A stretch of 64,000 bases of DNA from Urophycis tenuis (lineage: Eukaryota > Chordata > Actinopteri > Gadiformes > Phycidae): positions 22,341,455 to 22,405,454 of the forward strand of contig JAXIVH010000001.1 of assembly GCA_036785325.1 (NCBI GenBank), written 5' to 3'. Of this stretch, positions 6,773 to 19,692 are shown in pieces. Numbering within the stretch: position 1 is the stretch's first letter; each line of letters begins with the position of its first letter. Position numbers and translations under genes: made by a program. The notes under the pieces are model-generated. The model was not told the origin of the DNA. It did not search any database and was given only the letters and a program-made list of their open reading frames with translations.

Positions 6773-9541
6773 TTCGTTAGAGTTATCTCGATGACCCCCC
6801 CCACCTCATCCAACGACTCGGTAGTTGAATAGGGGATCAAAGGCAGTTGCACTCGCCAATATCTAGTCATCCGCAGCTCTCTTTTCCCATATTACCAAGA
6901 ATGAAGTAAAACGAAATGGTTATCTGTCTTGTTGTGATATAACCGCTGATTTGGAGACATAGACTTGTTTTTCCTTTTCCCAAAGGTTTTCTTTGTTCCA
7001 AGATGAAGGTCAATCTAGTTTGATTGAAGGTACTTCCAATGCATTGGTATATTTACTTATTTGAATAAAGACGAGTCACAGCTGGAGTGAGACTTTTCTT
7101 TTCCATTTCTATTTTAGTATAAACGTGCTATCGAAATATTAGGACACGTCATCAGTAGTGGACCCTGGGATCATAGGGTGTTTCTGGCCATTGTCACTAT
7201 ACACCCTCACCCAAGGGAGGCCCCCCCGAGAGTGATCAATTCTCAAGGTGTGTCGTTTCCGAAATGGAATTGGTATTGGGTTTAAGCTTTTTTAGGAGTG
7301 ATCATTTGTTGAGGTAACGTCGAGGTAAGTAAAGGTAAGTAAAACACTTTTTAGGATACATTGTTTTGGTTATGGAGAGGAGGGGGCACATACTTACCCC
7401 CTGACCAGCACAAACCAGTTGTTAACACCGCTAGGTAGCCCTGGTTTGGCCAATCAGGGCCGGAGCTTGGTTCTTGTCCTCTGTTGGGTCCAGATGAACT
7501 AGCAGAAAACTGGGGTCACGAAGGACCGAGGCCAGCCGTGACAAAGCACTGCCTCCACGGTCCCCCAATGCAGCTATCCTCAGCGATGGGTGTCCAGACC
7601 TAGGAAAGACCAAGACCAGCCCCGACCAGCGGTGCCTTCCCAGTCGGTCCCAGGGTAGGAAAGGCCAAGGCCAGCCGCGACTAAGCACTGCCTCCCTGGC
7701 CCCTCCAGGACCCCATGCCGAACAGCCTGTTAATAACAATTCCTGTGCCCCATACACCGCGCGACTACAGAGATTGTGTAGGGAGTTGACCTTAGAGAAG
7801 ACTCAATGGCTTACTTTCCTCACCCAAAACAACAATTTCTTGGGGTAGTCTATTCTCGCCGTAGGTACTTCGGTAATGGGTTTTTTTGTGAAAAGTTTTC
7901 CGGATGAAATGCATGCTGGGTAATTGTCTTCTTCCTCCAATATGTCAAGTGTAGGTTAAGGTTAGGGTAGATTTAGGGGTAGAGTTAGCAGTTAACCTTA
8001 ACGTTAGGTTTGAAGTAAATGGGAGGGGTTGCGGTTAGGGTTAAGGTTAGGGCTGAGGTTAGGGTTAGGTATAAGGTTACGGTTTAGGGTTAAGGTTAGG
8101 GTTAAGGTTAGGGTTACGGTTAGGGCTAAGGTTAGGGCTAAGGTTAGAGTAAGGGTTAGGGTTAGCGTTACGGTTAGGGTAAGGTTAGGGTTAGGGTTAG
8201 AGGTTAGGGGTTAGGGGTTAGGGTTAAGATGAGGGCTGAGGTTAGGGTTAAGGTTAGGGCTGAGGTTAGGGTTAGGTTTAAGGTTAGGGATAAGGTTAGG
8301 GTTGGGGTTACGGCTGAGATTGGGGTTAAGGTTAGGGTTGAGGTTAGGGTTAGTGTTATGGATAAGGATAGGTTAAGTGTTAGGGCCAAGGTTAGGGTTA
8401 AGGTTATGGTTAAGATTAGGGTAAGGGCTAGAATTAGGGTTAGGGCTAAGGTTAGGGTTAGGGTTATGGCTGAGGTTAGGGTTAAGGTTAGGTTTGAGGT
8501 TAGTGTTAAGGTTAGGGCCAAGGTTAGGGTTAAGGTTAGGGTTAGGGCTAAGGTTAGGGTTAGGGTTATGGCTGAGGCTAGGGTTAGGGCTAAAGTTAGG
8601 GCAAAGGTTAGAGTTAGGGTTAGCGTTAGAGTTAGGGTAGGGTTAGTGTTGGAGGTTAGGGTAGGCTTAGGGTTAGAGTTAGAGTAGGGGTTAGGGTTAG
8701 AGTTAGAGTAGGGGTTAGGGTTAGTGTTAAGGCTAAGGTTAGGGGTTGAGGTTAGTGTTAAGATTAGGGCCAAGGTAAGTGTTAGTGTTAGGGTTGAGTT
8801 AGGGTTAGGGCTAAGGTTAGGCCTATGGTTAGGGTTGGGGTTGAGGTTATCCCTAGGGTTAGAGTTAGAGCTAGAGATTGAGGAAGGTAGAGTCAAGGTG
8901 AGACAGTCTGTACGGACTGAACTCACCCCCGCCGGATCGGGCTAGTACACTCTATCTCCCCCAACTCCCTCATTTCCATGAGGGAAGACAGGGGAGAAGA
9001 GATGGGAGGAGTATATATATTTAATATATATTTTTTTAGTAAATAAATACATCGAGAGACTCACAGCTGGAGTGGGTTTTAATCTTTGTATTCAAGGTTG
9101 TTCCTCCTCTTTTGATTCCTCGCTGGTGGTGCGTCGTCTCCACCTAGTGGTCGTTTTGTGAAGAAGAGTTATAGAAATAGAAATAGAAATACTCTATTGT
9201 TCCCAGGTTGGGAAATTGCATTAATAGGTAAGTAATAATAATAATAATAGGTAATTGCAATAGTTGGTAAGGTAATCTATATTTAATTTATTTATTTATA
9301 TTTGTATATTTATTTAGTCTATTTATTTATTCATTTTTGTTTATTTATTTATTTAGATAAAGAGGATCACAGCTGGAGTGAGTTTTTAGTCTTTGTGTTA
9401 AAGGCTGGTTGCCTTCTTTTGATTCTTCAGTGGTGGTCCATCGCCTCCATCTAGTGATCGTTTTGTGAATAACAGTTGGTAAGGTAATATAAATGGGTTG
9501 TGTAGAGAGCCCGTTCTTTTGATGGCCCTGGCTCGGTTAGG
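6773..9541 (+). repeat. Array unit 3, type A, 'b' variant (2769 bp)
   Basis: Core 6773-7952, T 7953-8883, M 8884-9541. Marker variants are GATAAGGATAGG near 8361, GTAAGGGCTAG near 8422, CAGAGATTG near 7768 and CACAGCTGG in the first module. All of these recur in unit 5 but not in units 2 and 4. Confidence 0.95.
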
Positions 9542-12310
9542 TTCGTTAGAGTTATCTCGATGACCCCCCCCACCTCATCCAACGACTCGGTAGTTGAATA
9601 GGGGATCAAAGGCAGTTGCACTCGCCAATATCTAGTCATCCGCAGCTCTCTTTTCCCATATTACCAAGAATGAAGTAAAACGAAATGGTTATCTGTCTTG
9701 TTGTGATATAACCGCTGATTTGGAGACATAGACTTGTTTTTCCTTTTCCCAAAGGTTTTCTTTGTTCCAAGATGAAGGTCAATCTAGTTTGATTGAAGGT
9801 ACTTCCAATGCATTGGTATATTTACTTATTTGAATAAAGACGAGTCACAGCTGGAGTGAGACTTTTCTTTTCCATTTCTATTTTAGTATAAACGTGCTAT
9901 CGAAATATTAGGACACGTCATCAGTAGTGGACCCTGGGATCATAGGGTGTTTCTGGCCATTGTCACTATACACCCTCACCCAAGGGAGGCCCCCCCGAGA
10001 GTGATCAATTCTCAAGGTGTGTCGTTTCCGAAATGGAATTGGTATTGGGTTTAAGCTTTTTTAGGAGTGATCATTTGTTGAGGTAACGTCGAGGTAAGTA
10101 AAGGTAAGTAAAACACTTTTTAGGATACATTGTTTTGGTTATGGAGAGGAGGGGGCACATACTTACCCCCTGACCAGCACAAACCAGTTGTTAACACCGC
10201 TAGGTAGCCCTGGTTTGGCCAATCAGGGCCGGAGCTTGGTTCTTGTCCTCTGTTGGGTCCAGATGAACTAGCAGAAAACTGGGGTCACGAAGGACCGAGG
10301 CCAGCCGTGACAAAGCACTGCCTCCACGGTCCCCCAATGCAGCTATCCTCAGCGATGGGTGTCCAGACCTAGGAAAGACCAAGACCAGCCCCGACCAGCG
10401 GTGCCTTCCCAGTCGGTCCCAGGGTAGGAAAGGCCAAGGCCAGCCGCGACTAAGCACTGCCTCCCTGGCCCCTCCAGGACCCCATGCCGAACAGCCTGTT
10501 AATAACAATTCCTGTGCCCCATACACCGCGCGACTACAGCGATTGTGTAGGGAGTTGACCTTAGAGAAGACTCAATGGCTTACTTTCCTCACCCAAAACA
10601 ACAATTTCTTGGGGTAGTCTATTCTCGCCGTAGGTACTTCGGTAATGGGTTTTTTTGTGAAAAGTTTTCCGGATGAAATGCATGCTGGGTAATTGTCTTC
10701 TTCCTCCAATATGTCAAGTGTAGGTTAAGGTTAGGGTAGATTTAGGGGTAGAGTTAGCAGTTAACCTTAACGTTAGGTTTGAAGTAAATGGGAGGGGTTG
10801 CGGTTAGGGTTAAGGTTAGGGCTGAGGTTAGGGTTAGGTATAAGGTTACGGTTTAGGGTTAAGGTTAGGGTTAAGGTTAGGGTTACGGTTAGGGCTAAGG
10901 TTAGGGCTAAGGTTAGAGTAAGGGTTAGGGTTAGCGTTACGGTTAGGGTAAGGTTAGGGTTAGGGTTAGAGGTTAGGGGTTAGGGGTTAGGGTTAAGATG
11001 AGGGCTGAGGTTAGGGTTAAGGTTAGGGCTGAGGTTAGGGTTAGGTTTAAGGTTAGGGATAAGGTTAGGGTTGGGGTTACGGCTGAGATTGGGGTTAAGG
11101 TTAGGGTTGAGGTTAGGGTTAGTGTTATGGATAAGGTTAGGTTAAGTGTTAGGGCCAAGGTTAGGGTTAAGGTTATGGTTAAGATTAGGGTTAGGGCTAG
11201 AATTAGGGTTAGGGCTAAGGTTAGGGTTATGGCTGAAGTTAGGGTTAAGGTTAGGTTTGAGGTTAGGGTTAAGGTTAGGGCCAAGGTTAGGGTTAGGGTT
11301 AAGGTTAGGGTTAGGGCTAAGGTTAGGGTTAGGGTTATGGCTGAGGCTAGGGTTAGGGCTAAAGTTAGGGCAAAGGTTAGAGTTAGGGTTAGCGTTAGAG
11401 TTAGGGTAGGGTTAGTGTTGGAGGTTAGGGTAGGCTTAGGGTTAGAGTTAGAGTAGGGGTTAGGGTTAGAGTTAGAGTAGGGGTTAGGGTTAGTGTTAAG
11501 GCTAAGGTTAGGGGTTGAGGTTAGTGTTAAGATTAGGGCCAAGGTAAGGGTTAGTGTTAGGGTTGAGTTAGGGTTAGGGCTAAGGTTAGGCCTATGGTTA
11601 GGGTTGGGGTTGAGGTTATCCCTAGGGTTAGAGTTAGAGCTAGAGATTGAGGAAGGTAGAGTCAAGGTGAGACAGTCTGTACGGACTGAACTCACCCCCG
11701 CCGGATCGGGCTAGTACACTCTATCTCCCCCAACTCCCTCATTTCCATGAGGGAAGACAGGGGAGAAGAGATGGGAGGAGTATATATATTTAATATATTT
11801 TTTTTTAGTAAATAAATACATCGAGAGACTCACCGCTGGAGTGGGTTTTAATCTTTGTATTCAAGGTTGTTCCTCCTCTTTTGATTCCTCGCTGGTGGTG
11901 CGTCGTCTCCACCTAGTGGTCGTTTTGTGAAGAAGAGTTATAGAAATAGAAATAGAAATACTCTATTGTTCCCAGGTTGGGAAATTGCATTAATAGGTAA
12001 GTAATAATAATAATAATAGGTAATTGCAATAGTTGGTAAGGTAATCTATATTTAATTTATTTATTTATATTTGTATATTTATTTAGTCTATTTATTTATT
12101 CATTTTTGTTTATTTATTTATTTAGATAAAGAGGATCACAGCTGGAGTGAGTTTTTAGTCTTTGTGTTAAAGGCTGGTTGCCTTCTTTTGATTCTTCAGT
12201 GGTGGTCCATCGCCTCCATCTAGTGGTCGTTTTGTGAATAACAGTTGGTAAGGTAATATAAATGGGTTGTGTAGAGAGCCCGTTCTTTTGATGGCCCTGG
12301 CTCGGTTAGG
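9542..12310 (+). repeat. Array unit 4, type A, 'a' variant (2769 bp)
   Basis: Core 9542-10721, T 10722-11652, M 11653-12310. It shares the 'a' markers of unit 2 (CAGCGATTG near 10537, GCTGAAGTT near 11233, and the shortened TTTAATATATTTTTTTTTAG spacer) and lies exactly 5538 bp from it. Confidence 0.95.
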
Positions 12311-15079
12311 TTCGTTAGAGTTATCTCGATGACCCCCCCCACCTCATCCAACGACTCGGTAGTTGAATAGGGGATCAAAGGCAGTTGCACTCGCCAATAT
12401 CTAGTCATCCGCAGCTCTCTTTTCCCATATTACCAAGAATGAAGTAAAACGAAATGGTTATCTGTCTTGTTGTGATATAACCGCTGATTTGGAGACATAG
12501 ACTTGTTTTTCCTTTTCCCAAAGGTTTTCTTTGTTCCAAGATGAAGGTCAATCTAGTTTGATTGAAGGTACTTCCAATGCATTGGTATATTTACTTATTT
12601 GAATAAAGACGAGTCACAGCTGGAGTGAGACTTTTCTTTTCCATTTCTATTTTAGTATAAACGTGCTATCGAAATATTAGGACACGTCATCAGTAGTGGA
12701 CCCTGGGATCATAGGGTGTTTCTGGCCATTGTCACTATACACCCTCACCCAAGGGAGGCCCCCCCGAGAGTGATCAATTCTCAAGGTGTGTCGTTTCCGA
12801 AATGGAATTGGTATTGGGTTTAAGCTTTTTTAGGAGTGATCATTTGTTGAGGTAACGTCGAGGTAAGTAAAGGTAAGTAAAACACTTTTTAGGATACATT
12901 GTTTTGGTTATGGAGAGGAGGGGGCACATACTTACCCCCTGACCAGCACAAACCAGTTGTTAACACCGCTAGGTAGCCCTGGTTTGGCCAATCAGGGCCG
13001 GAGCTTGGTTCTTGTCCTCTGTTGGGTCCAGATGAACTAGCAGAAAACTGGGGTCACGAAGGACCGAGGCCAGCCGTGACAAAGCACTGCCTCCACGGTC
13101 CCCCAATGCAGCTATCCTCAGCGATGGGTGTCCAGACCTAGGAAAGACCAAGACCAGCCCCGACCAGCGGTGCCTTCCCAGTCGGTCCCAGGGTAGGAAA
13201 GGCCAAGGCCAGCCGCGACTAAGCACTGCCTCCCTGGCCCCTCCAGGACCCCATGCCGAACAGCCTGTTAATAACAATTCCTGTGCCCCATACACCGCGC
13301 GACTACAGAGATTGTGTAGGGAGTTGACCTTAGAGAAGACTCAATGGCTTACTTTCCTCACCCAAAACAACAATTTCTTGGGGTAGTCTATTCTCGCCGT
13401 AGGTACTTCGGTAATGGGTTTTTTTGTGAAAAGTTTTCCGGATGAAATGCATGCTGGGTAATTGTCTTCTTCCTCCAATATGTCAAGTGTAGGTTAAGGT
13501 TAGGGTAGATTTAGGGGTAGAGTTAGCAGTTAACCTTAACGTTAGGTTTGAAGTAAATGGGAGGGGTTGCGGTTAGGGTTAAGGTTAGGGCTGAGGTTAG
13601 GGTTAGGTATAAGGTTACGGTTTAGGGTTAAGGTTAGGGTTAAGGTTAGGGTTACGGTTAGGGCTAAGGTTAGGGCTAAGGTTAGAGTAAGGGTTAGGGT
13701 TAGCGTTACGGTTAGGGTAAGGTTAGGGTTAGGGTTAGAGGTTAGGGGTTAGGGGTTAGGGTTAAGATGAGGGCTGAGGTTAGGGTTAAGGTTAGGGCTG
13801 AGGTTAGGGTTAGGTTTAAGGTTAGGGATAAGGTTAGGGTTGGGGTTACGGCTGAGATTGGGGTTAAGGTTAGGGTTGAGGTTAGGGTTAGTGTTATGGA
13901 TAAGGATAGGTTAAGTGTTAGGGCCAAGGTTAGGGTTAAGGTTATGGTTAAGATTAGGGTAAGGGCTAGAATTAGGGTTAGGGCTAAGGTTAGGGTTAGG
14001 GTTATGGCTGAGGTTAGGGTTAAGGTTAGGTTTGAGGTTAGTGTTAAGGTTAGGGCCAAGGTTAGGGTTAAGGTTAGGGTTAGGGCTAAGGTTAGGGTTA
14101 GGGTTATGGCTGAGGCTAGGGTTAGGGCTAAAGTTAGGGCAAAGGTTAGAGTTAGGGTTAGCGTTAGAGTTAGGGTAGGGTTAGTGTTGGAGGTTAGGGT
14201 AGGCTTAGGGTTAGAGTTAGAGTAGGGGTTAGGGTTAGAGTTAGAGTAGGGGTTAGGGTTAGTGTTAAGGCTAAGGTTAGGGGTTGAGGTTAGTGTTAAG
14301 ATTAGGGCCAAGGTAAGGGTTAGTGTTAGGGTTGAGTTAGGGTTAGGGCTAAGGTTAGGCCTATGGTTAGGGTTGGGGTTGAGGTTATCCCTAGGGTTAG
14401 AGTTAGAGCTAGAGATTGAGGAAGGTAGAGTCAAGGTGAGACAGTCTGTACGGACTGAACTCACCCCCGCCGGATCGGGCTAGTACACTCTATCTCCCCC
14501 AACTCCCTCATTTCCATGAGGGAAGACAGGGGAGAAGAGATGGGAGGAGTATATATATTTAATATATATTTTTTTAGTAAATAAATACATCGAGAGACTC
14601 ACAGCTGGAGTGGGTTTTAATCTTTGTATTCAAGGTTGTTCCTCCTCTTTTGATTCCTCGCTGGTGGTGCGTCGTCTCCACCTAGTGGTCGTTTTGTGAA
14701 GAAGAGTTATAGAAATAGAAATAGAAATACTCTATTGTTCCCAGGTTGGGAAATTGCATTAATAGGTAAGTAATAATAATAATAATAGGTAATTGCAATA
14801 GTTGGTAAGGTAATCTATATTTAATTTATTTATTTATATTTGTATATTTATTTAGTCTATTTATTTATTCATTTTTGTTTATTTATTTATTTAGATAAAG
14901 AGGATCACAGCTGGAGTGAGTTTTTAGTCTTTGTGTTAAAGGCTGGTTGCCTTCTTTTGATTCTTCAGTGGTGGTCCATCGCCTCCATCTAGTGGTCGTT
15001 TTGTGAATAACAGTTGGTAAGGTAATATAAATGGGTTGTGTAGAGAGCCCGTTCTTTCGATGGCCCTGGCTCGGTTAGG
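12311..15079 (+). repeat. Array unit 5, type A, 'b' variant (2769 bp)
   Basis: Core 12311-13490, T 13491-14421, M 14422-15079. It repeats the 'b' markers of unit 3 at a 5538-bp offset. One visible difference is AAGTGTTAG in unit 3 near 8776 against AAGGGTTAG here. Confidence 0.95.
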
Positions 15080-17988
15080 TTCGTTAGAGTTATCTCGATG
15101 ACCCCCCCCCACCTCATCCAACGACTCGGTAGTTGAATAGGGGATCAAAGGCAGTTGCACTCGCCAATATCTAGTCATCCGCAGCTCTCTTTTCCCATAT
15201 TACCAAGAATGAAGTAAAACGAAATGGTTATCTGTCTTGTTGTGATATAACCGCTGATTTGGAGATATAGACTTGTTTTTCCTTTTCCCAAAGGTTTTCT
15301 TTGTTCCAAGATGAAGGTCAATCTAGTTTGATTGAAGGTACTTCCAATGCATTGGTATATTTACTTATTTGAATAAAGACGAGTCACAGCTGGAGTGAGA
15401 CTTTTCTTTTCCATTTCTATTTTAGTATAAACGTGCTATCGAAATATTAGGACACGTCATCAGTAGTGGACCCTGGGATCATAGGGTGTTTCTGGCCATT
15501 GTCACTATACACCCTCACCCAAGGGAGGCCCCCCCGAGAGTGATCAATTCTCAAGGTGTGTCGTTTCCGAAATGGAATTGGTATTGGGTTTAAGCTTTTT
15601 TAGGAGTGATCATTTGTTGAGGTAACGTCGAGGTAAGTAAAGGTAAGTAAAACACTTTTTAGGATACATTGTTTTGGTTATGGAGAGGAGGGGGCACATA
15701 CTTACCCCCTGACCAGCACAAACCAGTTGTTAACACCGCTAGGTAGCCCTGGTTTGGCCAATCAGGGCCGGAGCTTGGTTCTTGTCCTCTGTTGGGTCCA
15801 GATGAACTAGCAGAAAACTGGGGTCACGAAGGACCGAGGCCAGCCGTGACAAAGCACTGCCTCCACGGTCCCCCAATGCAGCTATCCTCAGCGATGGGTG
15901 TCCAGACCTAGGAAAGACCAAGACCAGCCCCGACCAGCGGTGCCTTCCCAGTCGGTCCCAGGGTAGGAAAGGCCAAGGCCAGCCGCGACTAAGCACTGCC
16001 TCCCTGGCCCCTCCAGGACCCCATGCCGAACAGCCTGTTAATAACAATTCCTGTGCCCCATACACCGCGCGACTACAGAGATTGTGTAGGAAGTTGACCT
16101 TAGAGAAGACTCAATGGCTTACTTTCCTCACCCAAAACAACAATTTCTTGGGGTAGTCTATTCTCGCCGTAGGTACTTCGGTAATGGGTTTTTTTGTGAA
16201 AAGTTTTCCGGATGAAATGCATGCTGGGTAATTGTCTTCTTCCTCCAATATGTCAAGTGTAGGTTAAGGTTAGGGTAGATTTAGGGGTAGAGTTAGCAGT
16301 TAACCTTAACGTTAGGTTTGAAGTAAATGGGAGGGGTTGCGGTTAGGGTTAAGGTTAGGGCTGAGGTTAGGGTTAGGTATAAGGTTACGGTTTAGGGTTA
16401 AGGTTAGGGTTAAGGTTAGGGTTACGGTTAGGGCTAAGGTTAGGGCTAAGGTTAGAGTAAGGGTTAGGGTTAGCGTTACGGTTAGGGTAAGGTTAGGGTT
16501 AGGGTTAGAGGTTAGGGGTTAGGGGTTAGGGTTAAGATGAGGGCTGAGGTTAGGGTTAAGGTTAGGGCTGAGGTTAGGGTTAAGGTTAGGGCTGAGGTTA
16601 GGGTTAGGTTTAAGGTTAGGGATAAGGTTAGGGTTGGGGTTACGGCTGAGATTGGGGTTAAGGTTAGGGTTGAGGTTAGGGTTAGTGTTATGGATAAGGT
16701 TAGGTTAAGTGTTAGGGCCAAGGTTAGGGTTAAGGTTATGGTTAAGATTAGGGTTAGGGCTAGAAATAGGGTTAGGGCTAAGGTTAGGGTTAGGGTTATG
16801 GCTGAGGTTAGGGTTAAGGTTAGGTTTGAGGTTAGTGTTAAGGTTAGGGCCAAGGTTAGGGTTAGGGTTAGGGCTAAGGTTACGGTTAGGGTTATGGCTG
16901 AGGCTAGGGTTAGGGCTAAAGTTAGGGCAAAGGTTAGAGTTAGGGTTAGCGTTAGAGTTAGGGTAGGGTTAGTGTTGGAGGTTAGGGTAGGCTTAGGGTT
17001 AGAGTTAGAGTAGGGGTTAGGGTTAGAGTTAGAGTAGGGGTCAGGGTTAGTGTTAAGGCTAAGGTTAGGGGTTGAGGTTAGTGTTAAGATTAGGGCCAAG
17101 GTAAGGGTTAGTGTTAGGGTTGAGTTAGGGTTAGGGCTAAGGTTAGGCCTATGATTAGGGTTGGGGTTGAGGTTATCCCTAGGGTTAGAGTTAGAGCTAG
17201 AGATTGAGGAAGGTAGAGTCAAGGTGAGACAGTCTGTACGGACTGAACTCACCCCCGCCGGATCGGGCTAGTACACTCTATCTCCCCCAACTCCCTCATT
17301 TCCATGAGGGAAGACAGGGGAGAAGAGATGGGAGGAGTATATATATTTAGGGACCGAGCCTGTGAAACAGGACCGAGGTCCCTATTGTATTTGATGTGTT
17401 TTTTCTTATTTCAGGGATCTTTGACGTTGATTTTAACCCCCTGAACATATACGAAAACTCAATTTTTTTTGGCAAACTTATCAGACCTGGTGAAAAATTA
17501 TATATTCTATGCGACACGTTAATGTCTCACCTATAGGTGGCGCTATTTAAAAAAAAACACCGTAATGCTAATAACTCCTGCATACTTTGTCGCACACTCA
17601 AAATGTTTATATCCACACATGCGGGCAAACATGCTGCACCTCCTGATGTAGGCCACGCCCATTTCCGCCATGACTTTTTTTTGGCTACAACGCAAAAACT
17701 CAAAAAAGTGCATCCTAGACATCTATTGCATGTGGCTTTCACCGATTTGCACGAAACTCCACATGTAGCATCTACATTCTGTATCATGAAAAAAACTAAT
17801 TGGAAGTTTATTGAAATTCCCGAAGATAAGCGTGTTATAGTGCTTTATATATTTTTTTAGATGTCTACATTTTACGTAAAAAAAGTAAGTGGACCATTTC
17901 TCCACATTGCTATGTCCGTTCGACACCAAACTTGGAGCCCTACTTCTGTGTACCTCCTTTATGCATCTCACAAAATTTGTGGTCATTT

Positions 17989-18003
17989 CCACCAGGTGGC
18001 GCT
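17989..18003 (+). promoter_or_regulatory. CTCF-consensus site in the inserted element
   Basis: CCACCAGGTGGCGCT fits the vertebrate CTCF core CCASYAGRKGGCRS at every position. Near matches with one mismatch lie at 18119-18132 (+) and, on the minus strand, at 18254-18267 and 19053-19066. Binding is not shown. Confidence 0.45.
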
Positions 18004-18151
18004 CATTAAAATCAAGAAGTTTATATCTCAACATTGGCAATGGATATTTGAATGAAACTTGGTAGGCTGCTAGCCCCTGGCGCCCTGAGGAGCGGTTCAA
18101 AAGGGGGAAAAAATTCTACCAGTGGATGGCGCTCTAAAAGCAGTGTAAATT

Positions 18152-18603
18152 ACTGTGCAAACACCGTAATAGTTATGAATATGAAATTCACTGGACACGT
18201 GTATAGTGCTGCCCAAAGCTCACATACCAAAAATCGTGCTTGTGGTGGTAGTAGCGCCCCCTACAGGCTTTAAAAACAACAGCCCCGACACCACGTTTCA
18301 CCTACATGTATGAAACTCGGTAGGCCCGTTACACAGGCCCAGACCTACAAAAAACCCTCTTGGACCCATACCCCTTAACCCACCGGAAGTTAGATATTTG
18401 CATTTAAAATGTGCAATTTTCGCGTTGTATTTGAACGAACTCCTCCCAGGGGATTTGTCCCTTGGGTTCCAAATTTTTTGAGTAGATTCAAAACATGGTT
18501 CTAACCAAAAGTTGTGCTATTTGGGACTCTACCTCAAAGGGCGTGGCCACGGCGTACCGTCAAAGTCGGCCGTAATCAATTTTTTCACTTTTTCCAAGAC
18601 ACC
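18152..18603 (+). repeat. Internal element repeat A with prefix
   Basis: The prefix from about 18152 (ACTGTGCAAACACCGTAATA) leads into a 0.3-kb segment running from ATGAAACTCGGT through TTGAACGAACTCCTCCCA to GTCAAAGTCGG. Copies B and C follow. GCGCCCCCTACAGG at 18254-18267 lies in the prefix. Confidence 0.75.
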
Positions 18604-18613
18604 GACTTTAACC

Positions 18614-18905
18614 GATATGTTTGAAACTCGGTATGGATGTTAACCTGGCCTAGCCCTACAAAAAAGCCTATTGGACCCATGCCAAAAAACCCACCGGAAG
18701 TCAGATATTTCCGTTTTAATTTTTGCCATTTTCGATTTTCGCCTCCTATTTGAACGAACTCCTCCCAGGGGATTTGTCGCTTGGGCTCCAAATTTTTGGG
18801 GTAGATTCAGAACATGATTCTCACCAAAAGTTGTGCTATTTGCGACCCTACCTCAAAGGGCGTGGTCATGGCGTGCCGTCAAAGTCGGACCATATTCAAT
18901 TTTGG
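18614..18905 (+). repeat. Internal element repeat B, without prefix
   Basis: A diverged copy of the 0.3-kb segment that starts directly at GATATGTTTGAAACTCGG without the 150-bp prefix of copies A and C. It ends where the (TTAGGG)6 tract begins. Confidence 0.75.
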
Positions 18906-18941
18906 TTAGGGTTAGGGTTAGGGTTAGGGTTAGGGTTAGGG
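18906..18941 (+). repeat. Perfect (TTAGGG)6 tract
   Basis: Six uninterrupted canonical vertebrate telomere hexamers at the junction between internal repeats B and C of the inserted element. The variant-rich T blocks of the array have no such long perfect run, so this tract has a different origin or age. It could form a G-quadruplex. Confidence 0.97.
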
Positions 18942-18950
18942 TTTTATATC

Positions 18951-19385
18951 ACTGTGCAAACACCGTAATAGGTATGAACATGAAATTCACAGGACACATG
19001 TATACCTCTGCCCTAACCTCACATACCAAAAATCGTGCTTGTCCTGGTAGTAGCGCCCCCTACAGGCTTTAAAAACGACAGCCCCGACACCACGTTTCAC
19101 TGACATGTATGAAACTCGGTGTGGAGGTTAAGCCGGTCCAGACCTACAAAAAAGCCTCTTGGACCATGACCCCTCAACTCACCGGAAGTCAGATATTTGC
19201 CTTCAAAGTTGCGAAATTCTGCGATTTTCGCATCTTATTTGAACGAACTCCTCCCAAGGCAATTATCCGTTCTGCTTGAAAATTGGTCAGTACAGCTATA
19301 ACGTGGTTGTTAACCAAAGTTGTGCTATTTGCGACTCTACGTCGAAGGGCGTGGCCAGGGCGTGCCGTCAAATTCGGCCATACCG
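18951..19385 (+). repeat. Internal element repeat C with prefix
   Basis: The prefix is closely similar to that of copy A (ACTGTGCAAACACCGTAATA, CACATACCAAAAATCGTGCT, GCGCCCCCTACAGG at 19053-19066). The 0.3-kb segment follows, from about 19103 to 19380, where the minisatellite region takes over. Confidence 0.75.
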
Positions 19386-19406
19386 CACAGTGCGTTGACA
19401 GCCACA

Positions 19407-19692
19407 AACGACAACCTGTCACGACGCCATCCAAGTGCAAACGGCAACCTGTCACGACACCTTCCACGTGAACGACGACCTATCACGACACTGTCCACGT
19501 GAACGACGACCTGTCACGACACCATACATGTGCAAACGCCAACCTGTCAGGACACCATCCACGTGAACGACAACCTTTCACGACACCATCCAAGTGCAAA
19601 CGCCGACCTGTCAGGACGCCATCCACGTGAACACAACCTGTCACGACACCATCCAAGTGCAAACGCCAACCTGTCAGGACGCCATCCACGTG
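19407..19692 (+). repeat. 31-32-bp minisatellite, nine copies
   Basis: Nine head-to-tail copies of a unit built on AACCTGTCACGACACCATCC. From the fourth copy on, two subtypes alternate: one ends CAAGTGC or ATGTGC and is followed by AAACGCC; the other ends CCACGTG and is followed by AACGAC. The CACGTG E-box core occurs in about half the copies. Copies abut without spacers. Confidence 0.88.

Noticed and set aside
6682..6870. Minus-strand 62- or 80-codon frame across the M-to-core boundary
   Set aside because: Its length depends on C-run slippage and it is destroyed in type B and C units. No homology is recognised.
17527..18273. Open frames of 64-125 codons in the inserted element
   Set aside because: They overlap on both strands, lack recognisable domains and cross internal repeats. 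None looks like a transposase.
19407..19692. CRISPR-like regular repeats
   Set aside because: The 31-32-bp copies abut with no spacers, and the context is a vertebrate genome.
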